DNA of 13,084 bases, from the NCBI GenBank assembly GCA_023807065.1, contig JAJJLU010004435.1:1-13084 (forward strand), written 5' to 3'. Of this stretch, positions 8,358 through 13,084 are shown piece by piece. Below the pieces are notes generated by a model, which made no database searches, was not told the DNA's origin, and saw only the letters and a list, made by a program, of their open reading frames with translations. Source of the DNA: Isotricha intestinalis. Taxonomy: Eukaryota > Ciliophora > Litostomatea > Vestibuliferida > Isotrichidae. How positions within the stretch are numbered: position 1 is the first letter of the stretch; every line of letters starts with the position of its first letter. The translations under genes and the position numbers were made by a program.

Positions 8358-9251
8358 ATGTCATCAGAAAATGAAGAAATAAAAAAAGAAACATCAACTG
8401 AAGAAACAATAGAAAAAAAAGAGAAAGAATTACCTGAAGAAAAAATATCATCATTAATATTATCTTATGGAATTTCAATGAAATTTAAAAAAGAATTATT
8501 AAAACAACAAATTCTGTTATATAGAAATCAATGTGCTTCAAAAATTACTGCTTTATTTAAAGGATTTTTTTCAAGAATACAATTTAAAAAAAAATTATTT
8601 TATGAAGTAACTAAATACAATAGAATTAATGCAGTTAAACAAATAAAAACTTTACCTAAATATATTAAATATAGAGGTAAAATATTAAATATATTAAAGA
8701 AAAAAAAAGATTATTATTTTATTACATCATCAGTTAATGATACAAAATGTTTAAAATTATATCCTAAAGAAGGAGAACCTATAATTTATACTTTTGAAAA
8801 AAATGATATTTTAGATAATAAATTAGTTTATATTAAAAAATCAGAAGTTGGAAATACAAATCAAAAAATTCATTTCTTAAATGATAAAGGAAATGTTATT
8901 ATTGATCCTAAATTTGAAACTGATTTTGCAGATAATTCATTTTATAATATTATTAATTTTAAAAAATTACAAAAAGAAGAAAAAGAACAAAAAGAAGATA
9001 ATGAAAAATTAGTTAAACAATATTTTATTGGAAGAGCAAAGACTGTAGAAATGAGAAGTTCTGCAAGTCAAGAATTTTTAACTTTTGGTTCTTTGAAAAA
9101 AAAATCTATTAGTAAATATGGTAATAGATTCCAAAGTTTATCTAGATTAAATTCTAGTGAAAGTAGTAAATCTATTTTAAAAGGAAGACCTACTAGAAGA
9201 GTTCCTTCACAAAGAAAAATTTCTTTTGGAAAAATACAATTTAGTTATTAA
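8358..9251 (+). CDS. Degenerate IQ-motif protein with AMPK-beta/CBM48-like E-set domain
   Basis: The protein has 297 residues from ATG at 8358 to TAA. Order of parts: an acidic/Lys-rich disordered start (1-30); a helical segment ending in an IQ-like motif at 63-76 (ITALFKGFFSRIQF), which keeps Ile, Lys-Gly, Arg and Phe of the consensus but has Thr for the Gln; then a beta-rich domain at about 105-203. Its end (IHFLNDKGNVIIDPKFETDF...YNIINFKK) parallels the AMPK-beta glycogen-binding module, where a YKF-VDG-DP strand pair leads to NNIIQVKK. Its YFITSSVNDTKCLKLYP parallels the VFLSGSFNNW strand. The tryptophans that contact sugar in real glycogen-binding modules are missing, so carbohydrate binding is unlikely. 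The C-terminal 75 residues are basic and Ser-rich, with several RxxS-type sites. The likely role is a calmodulin- or centrin-type light-chain-binding adaptor; this is inference. IQ plus E-set combinations are, to my recollection, seen in ciliates. Confidence 0.75.
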   Translation: MSSENEEIKKETSTEETIEKKEKELPEEKISSLILSYGISMKFKKELLKQQILLYRNQCASKITALFKGFFSRIQFKKKLFYEVTKYNRINAVKQIKTLPKYIKYRGKILNILKKKKDYYFITSSVNDTKCLKLYPKEGEPIIYTFEKNDILDNKLVYIKKSEVGNTNQKIHFLNDKGNVIIDPKFETDFADNSFYNIINFKKLQKEEKEQKEDNEKLVKQYFIGRAKTVEMRSSASQEFLTFGSLKKKSISKYGNRFQSLSRLNSSESSKSILKGRPTRRVPSQRKISFGKIQFSY

Positions 9252-9441
9252 AATATTTATTTTTTCTAATTTTTGTGTGAGTTATTTTTTAATTTTTATT
9301 AAAATTTATTTTGAGGATGTATTTTATTTTTTTTTTTTTTTTCTTAAAAAGATAATAAAATATATAATTATTTTTTATTTTTTTTTATTTAATTTCAGTA
9401 TTTATTTCATAATATTTATATAAAAAATATTGATCTATATA
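9252..9441. other. Convergent 3' spacer between the IQ/E-set gene and the cyclin gene
   Basis: These 190 bases hold the 3' ends of two genes facing each other. The region is T-rich on the plus strand with a long T run (about 9330-9342). A 65-codon plus-strand frame overlapping it translates only to Phe/Ile/Tyr and is a composition artefact. No polyadenylation signal or hairpin can be told apart from background. Confidence 0.4.
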
Positions 9442-10422
9442 TTAAGTGAAATATAAAGGAAAAGTTAATTTTAAATTCTTACCTAAATACAAATCATAAT
9501 TAATGATGTTATAAAATTCAATTATACTATTATATACAAATTCAATATATTTTTCATCAGAATCACTTTCTTCAATCAATAAAATAATCCAACCTTTAAA
9601 TATATCAATAACTTCTTCATTTAAATTCTTACAATTACTTTGAAATATATCAAAAGCACAAATAATACAACATAAAGCTTTAATTGAAGGTAAAATATTT
9701 GAAAAATAATCATATAAACATAACATTTTAGAAAGAAAAATAGAAGTATTTTCAATAATATCTAAATATTTTTCAATATTTAATTTATTAATTTTATCTT
9801 TATTACTATCATAGAAATCAAAAACATATAAATTAATAAAATCATATGTAGTTGAATTTAATAAGGAAAATTTAATAGTAAATAATATTTCAATTTCTTT
9901 ATTTAAAATATCAATTTTATTAAAAAAATCACTTGAAATTTGATTAATTATTTCATTTAATTGAATAGGAAAAAGATCTTCAAATTGAGATGCAATATAT
10001 ATACAAGTTATTCCTATCAAATGAAGATCATTAGTTTTTAATGTTTTACTTGTTAAATAAAAATATAAATCTAATATTTGAATTGCTAAAAAAAATGTTT
10101 GTGTTTCTGATGAATATGAATCAAATATTAAAATCATCCAATCTACTAATTTTGCTCTTAATAAATTATTAATTTTATGATTATCTAAAATATAATGATT
10201 TTGTGGAGTGTTTTTTTCTAAATTTTTTTTCCATAAGTAAAAGTCATTTTCATATAATTTTAAAATTTTACTACTTTCATTTTCTATATATTTCATATAA
10301 TTTTTTTCTAATTTCATTCTAGTTAATTTTCTAAAATTACTTTTTGAACTAATAAGATTTTTATTTTCTTTTGTTTTTGAATTTTGTTTTCGATTTATTT
10401 CATTAATAATTGATTTTTTCAT
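9442..10422 (-). CDS. Cyclin (mitotic A/B-like) with N-terminal KEN-type sequence
   Basis: The 326-residue protein starts at ATG (10420-10422) and ends at TAA. The cyclin N-box covers about residues 60-185. It contains LRAKLVDWM (88-96), the equivalent of the A/B-type MRAILVDW motif with Arg89 and Asp94, then LAIQILDLYF (112-121), GITCIYIASQFEDLFP (137-152) and KEIEILFTIKF (175-185). The cyclin C-box follows to about 320. By alignment with cyclin A, Glu176 matches the conserved CDK-contacting Glu295. The conserved Lys266 of the ASKFEE motif is Gln146 here (codon CAA), which is unusual. The short N-terminal arm has KEN at 18-20 and RxxL at 35-38, possible APC/C degrons, although Lys/Asn-rich proteins can show KEN by chance. 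It should bind and activate a cyclin-dependent kinase. It is divergent from the aspartic-protease-like gene and convergent with the IQ/E-set gene. Confidence 0.88.
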   Translation of the reverse strand: MKKSIINEINRKQNSKTKENKNLISSKSNFRKLTRMKLEKNYMKYIENESSKILKLYENDFYLWKKNLEKNTPQNHYILDNHKINNLLRAKLVDWMILIFDSYSSETQTFFLAIQILDLYFYLTSKTLKTNDLHLIGITCIYIASQFEDLFPIQLNEIINQISSDFFNKIDILNKEIEILFTIKFSLLNSTTYDFINLYVFDFYDSNKDKINKLNIEKYLDIIENTSIFLSKMLCLYDYFSNILPSIKALCCIICAFDIFQSNCKNLNEEVIDIFKGWIILLIEESDSDEKYIEFVYNSIIEFYNIINYDLYLGKNLKLTFPLYFT

Positions 10423-10598
10423 TTGGTTTTAAATTTGATGAATTAAAATTTGAAATTTATTATAAAGAAAAAAAGAAAAGAAATTTAAATTATTTTAAAA
10501 AAATAATTTAAGAAAAATAAAAAAATAATATTTTTTATAAAAATGAAAAAATAATAAATTCCCAAAATTTAATTTAAAATTAATATATATATATATAA
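10423..10598. promoter_or_regulatory. Divergent spacer, presumed promoters of cyclin and pepsin-like genes
   Basis: These 176 bases separate two start codons on opposite strands. An alternating AT tract (about 10583-10596) ends two bases before the ATG at 10599, so it would lie in or just before a very short 5' leader of the plus-strand gene. The rest is A-rich runs. No specific site is recognisable. Confidence 0.3.
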
Positions 10599-11822
10599 AT
10601 GAATTTTATCTATTTACTATTTTTTTTATTCATACATCAGAGTTTTTCAAAATATACTTTTTTAACAACAATTTATTATAATACTAGTGATTATGTTAAT
10701 GAAAATTTTTTAAAAAATAATTTTATAAATAAAAACTTAATTTGTGGGAATACAACACCAATTTTAATTATTGAAAGGGATAATAATAAAAGCTATAATA
10801 TTGTATTAAGTTTAAATTCAACTGATAATTGGTTAATATCTACCACTTCTAAAAAAAAAAACTTATCAGAGGAGCCATTTAATGATTGTTCAGATTATAA
10901 AGTTCAAAGTAATAAATCGTTAGATGTTCATTTTGATAATACTTTTTCGTTAAATACAAATTGTACTATTCAAATAAAATTACATAATAAAACTTTATTA
11001 TTTTATAGTTTAGATGATTATAATGAGGTTTATTCCTTGAAAAAATTTGATGGAATATTATCATTTAATACTTTAAAAGAATTATATAATGAAAATGATA
11101 GTTATTTAATATTTAATTTTTCAACAAATAAAACAATGATAAATGTCTCAAATGAAAATTTTGTTAATATTACTAAAGAAAATGATAATTTTATAATTGA
11201 TTATATATTAATTGGAAATGATAGTGATTTATATTTAGCAAAAAAATTGAAAATTAATGGTTATTTCGATTCTTTATCTTATTATTCTTTTTTTCCTTAT
11301 TCTTATATTGATTATTTTTTAGATGTTTATTTTGATGTAAAAGATGAATGTAAACAAGAAAGAATTTCAAATACTAATTTATATATTATTTATTGCAATA
11401 AAAATAAAATAATGATTCATACTATTAAAGAACCTATTTCATTTATTATAAATCATTATAGATTTTCTTTGTTAAATTTATTTAGTGAAAAATGCTTTTT
11501 TAAAAAAGATGATTCTCAAGATATAATTTATTTTAATATTTTATTCAGAGAAAATTCAACTGAAATTGTTTTAGGAAGTAATTTTTTAATAAATAAATCA
11601 ATTGCTTATGGAAATTCATATTTTTACTTATATGAAGAAAATATGAAACATTTTTCATATGATGAATGGGAAGAAAAAGAAAAAGCGTTATTATATATTA
11701 TCACTATTATAACTTTTATAATATTTTTAATAATATTAATCATTTGTGATTTAATAAAAAAGAAAAACTTAAAGGAAAATTTTGAGCAACAAAAAATATT
11801 AGATGCTTCTTTGAATAATTAA
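10599..11822 (+). CDS. Type I membrane glycoprotein with degenerate pepsin-like (family A1) ectodomain, probable pseudoprotease
   Basis: The 407-residue protein starts at ATG 10599 and ends at TAA. Residues 1-17 form a signal peptide (FIYLLFFLFIHQSFS). A single membrane helix spans 363-385, followed by a basic stop-transfer sequence and a 22-residue cytosolic tail. The ectodomain has about 15 N-glycosylation sequons and six Cys. Pepsin landmarks appear in order. IVLSLNSTDNW (68-78) takes the place of the VVFDTGSSNLW strand, with Ser71 where the first catalytic Asp should be. FDGIL (150-154) is the conserved DGIL turn. FDSLSYYSFFP (223-233) takes the place of VDTGTSLLTGP and keeps Asp224. PISFIINHYRFSL (279-291) matches the IxFxINGxxY strand. 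IVLGSNFL (323-330) matches WILGDVFL. Cys266 and Cys299 are 33 apart, like the last pepsin disulfide. With one catalytic Asp lost and both DTG triads altered, proteolysis is unlikely. It may act as a surface receptor, chaperone or decoy. Family call moderate; topology strong. Confidence 0.75.
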   Translation: MNFIYLLFFLFIHQSFSKYTFLTTIYYNTSDYVNENFLKNNFINKNLICGNTTPILIIERDNNKSYNIVLSLNSTDNWLISTTSKKKNLSEEPFNDCSDYKVQSNKSLDVHFDNTFSLNTNCTIQIKLHNKTLLFYSLDDYNEVYSLKKFDGILSFNTLKELYNENDSYLIFNFSTNKTMINVSNENFVNITKENDNFIIDYILIGNDSDLYLAKKLKINGYFDSLSYYSFFPYSYIDYFLDVYFDVKDECKQERISNTNLYIIYCNKNKIMIHTIKEPISFIINHYRFSLLNLFSEKCFFKKDDSQDIIYFNILFRENSTEIVLGSNFLINKSIAYGNSYFYLYEENMKHFSYDEWEEKEKALLYIITIITFIIFLIILIICDLIKKKNLKENFEQQKILDASLNN

Positions 11823-11868
11823 TTAATTTTAAAATTTATAAATTTAAAAATTAATTTAAAATAAACTT
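11823..11868. repeat. AT palindrome filling a 46-base convergent spacer
   Basis: Between the two facing stop codons, the arm TTAATTTTAAAATTT (11823-11837) pairs with AAATTTAAAAATTAA (11840-11854) with one mismatch and a two-base loop. It could help 3'-end formation for both genes. Palindromes made only of A and T are common in such DNA, so this may be chance. Confidence 0.35.
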
Positions 11869-13084
11869 TTAATTCTGAATACATACTCCATCAACAATAA
11901 CACTAAATTCTTTATTTCCAGATAATTCTTTAAATTGATTTTGACTCATATTATATTTATAATAAGTAGTAACCATAGTATTATCAATAAAATTAGGAGC
12001 ATTATTTATACAAGTTAAAAGTTCAATATTTGAATTTTCAATATCATAAGTATAAACAGCTCTTAAATTAAAACTTCCATAATTTCCTTTGAATAAAATT
12101 ATATAATTTTCACATGAGCATTTTTCAATAATTTCTAATATTTTTTCTCTATATTCTCTATTTGGAATTCCTGCTAAACATACTTTATTAATTGCTTTAA
12201 TTATTACTTTTTTATTTGACATTTTATTATATTTTACATTTTTTACTTTTTTATTTGCTAATATACTTTGTTCTCTTTGAATTTTTATTGGAACTCGAGT
12301 TAAATTTGAAAAATTAGATATATTTGATACATTATTACTATTTATTGTTATATCATGAATATTTGATATATTATTTGATTTTGATGTTAATGGTCTTTTT
12401 TTATTTGATGAAATTTTACTTTGATTGCTTTTATTTAAATTACTATCATTTAAATTACTACTATTTAAATTATTATTGTTTATATTATTTTTATTATTAT
12501 TATTTTTAATATTTTTATTTTGAGAATTTATTGATGCTGTGATTGGTCTTTTTGAATTATTTTTATTATTATTTTTATTATTTTTATTTTGATTATTATT
12601 AGTTCTTTTAGATAAAAGAGATGAATTTATTGATGTGTCATTTATTGAATTTACTATTACATTTGTTTCAGGTTTTGATTTTGATTTTGCTCTTCTTTTT
12701 TGAATATTTTCTTCTAATACTTTTAATTTTTTTTCTCTTTTTTGTTCTATTTTTTTCCTTTCTTCTTCTGTTTTACAATCATCAACAATAAAAACTCTTG
12801 GATTTTGTTCTTCAAAATTATTGTTATTGATATTGTTATTTAAATCAATATTTTTAGGTTTAGAAAGTGAATTAAATCTTTTATTATGATAATTATTATA
12901 ATTTCCATTATTATTTCTTTCAGATTGAAAATTATGATAATTGTCTAAAATTTTTTGTTGTTGATAAGGATCTCCATTAACTATATAATTTAATTGTTTC
13001 CCTTTATTTTTATTTAATTTCTTCTTTTCATTATCATCTAAAATCAAATTATCAATATTTTCATTTTTATTATAATTTTCATTA
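11869..13084 (-). CDS. CAMSAP-like protein with C-terminal CKK microtubule-binding domain (5' end outside the window)
   Basis: The frame ends at TAA (11869-11871) and stays open to the right edge with no credible start. A TTG at 13045-13047 is only the Leu of an uninterrupted frame that continues upstream as ...NKNENIDN. At least 404 codons are visible. The last 115 residues (nt 11872-12216) are a CKK domain. Matching blocks in order are KKVIIKAINKVCLAG, NREYREKILEIIEK, NYIILFKG, FNLRAVYTYD, IELLTCINNAP, a YKYN motif before QFKEL, and SVIVDGVCIQ at the C-terminus, the same order and end position as in CAMSAP/Patronin proteins. CKK binds microtubule minus ends. Upstream lie a Lys/Glu/Arg-rich helix likely to be a coiled coil (about nt 12680-12775) and a long Asn/Ser/Lys linker with poly-Asn and NLNxS repeats. 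Whether a calponin-homology domain precedes cannot be seen. Domain call is confident. Confidence 0.9.
   Translation of the reverse strand, partial: NENYNKNENIDNLILDDNEKKKLNKNKGKQLNYIVNGDPYQQQKILDNYHNFQSERNNNGNYNNYHNKRFNSLSKPKNIDLNNNINNNNFEEQNPRVFIVDDCKTEEERKKIEQKREKKLKVLEENIQKRRAKSKSKPETNVIVNSINDTSINSSLLSKRTNNNQNKNNKNNNKNNSKRPITASINSQNKNIKNNNNKNNINNNNLNSSNLNDSNLNKSNQSKISSNKKRPLTSKSNNISNIHDITINSNNVSNISNFSNLTRVPIKIQREQSILANKKVKNVKYNKMSNKKVIIKAINKVCLAGIPNREYREKILEIIEKCSCENYIILFKGNYGSFNLRAVYTYDIENSNIELLTCINNAPNFIDNTMVTTYYKYNMSQNQFKELSGNKEFSVIVDGVCIQN
12427..12471. repeat. Three 15-base tandem units coding NLNxS pentapeptides
   Basis: On the minus strand three consecutive imperfect 15-base units encode NLNSS, NLNDS and NLNKS in the disordered linker of the CKK protein. 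The flanks (about 12480-12600) are ATT/TTA runs that encode poly-Asn. This is a recent expansion by slippage or unequal exchange and is expected to vary in length between strains. Confidence 0.75.

Noticed and set aside
8245..8478. 77-codon minus-strand frame opposite the IQ/E-set gene start
   Set aside because: It is the mirror of an A-rich leader and Lys/Glu-rich coding region, so its Phe/Leu/Ile content is an antisense artefact.
9226..9423. 65-codon plus-strand frame after the IQ/E-set gene
   Set aside because: It overlaps the end of that gene and translates to Phe/Ile/Tyr from T-rich spacer DNA; it resembles a membrane peptide only by composition.
13045..13047. TTG as the start of the CKK gene
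   Set aside because: The frame continues upstream without a stop to the window edge, with the same Asn/Lys composition, so the gene is cut by the window and not started here.
1..13084. Alternative genetic code (TGA as Cys, or TAA/TAG as Gln)
   Set aside because: All eight genes are full-length with the three standard stops; seven end in TAA, and the kinase TGA is followed at once by TAA, so no sense use of a stop codon is needed. Cys residues checked use TGT/TGC. This argues against Euplotes and against Tetrahymena- or Paramecium-type codes.
1..13084. tRNA, rRNA, CRISPR or bacterial insertion sequence
   Set aside because: No cloverleaf-type G/C-bearing stems, no rRNA-like stretch, no spaced identical repeats and no transposase were seen on either strand.

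Overview
The window looks like nuclear DNA of an extremely AT-rich, compact, intron-poor microbial eukaryote (protist). It holds eight protein-coding genes on both strands, separated by very AT-rich spacers of about 46 to 467 bases. There is no operon logic, no ribosome-binding sites and no bacterial gene families. The families seen are eukaryotic: an Aurora-like kinase, a cyclin, a CKK microtubule-binding domain, an IQ motif with an E-set domain, and a pepsin-fold ectodomain. Proteins are rich in Asn, Lys and Ile and carry poly-Asn tracts. All eight frames are open with TAA, TAG and TGA all read as stops. Seven genes end in TAA and the kinase ends in TGA followed directly by TAA, so the standard code fits. 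I saw no spliceosomal intron. Lineage is unresolved. The IQ/E-set architecture, the Aurora-type kinase with CDFGWS and TFCGT motifs, and the N-terminal domain of the first gene recall ciliates, and a ciliate using the standard code would fit. An intron-poor excavate such as a parabasalid is the main alternative.

Layout from left to right: (1) an SK- and Asn-rich protein on the minus strand (196-1851) whose reading frame very probably continues to the left edge after a one-base frame change at positions 196-216; (2) an Aurora-like Ser/Thr kinase, minus strand (2056-3678); (3) a 1174-residue all-helical protein of unknown function, plus strand (3788-7312), divergent from the kinase; (4) a 135-residue protein whose C-terminal part resembles ornithine decarboxylase antizyme, plus strand (7483-7890); (5) a 467-base spacer with a long imperfect inverted repeat (about 7908-8072); (6) a protein with a degenerate IQ motif and an AMPK-beta/CBM48-like E-set domain, plus strand (8358-9251); (7) a mitotic-type cyclin, minus strand (9442-10422); (8) a heavily glycosylated type I membrane protein with a degenerate pepsin-like fold and a lost catalytic Asp, plus strand (10599-11822); (9) the C-terminal part of a CAMSAP-like CKK protein, minus strand, running off the right edge (11869-13084).

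Three of the genes (Aurora-like kinase, cyclin with a KEN sequence, CKK minus-end binder) belong to cell-cycle and microtubule biology, but nothing shows that this proximity is functional. The most interesting items are the probable +1 frame change at an AAA-TAA/A12 site, the pseudo-aspartic-protease, the antizyme-like protein that needs no frameshift, the degenerate E-set protein and the fold-back element. All family calls come from reading motifs by eye; no searches were run.
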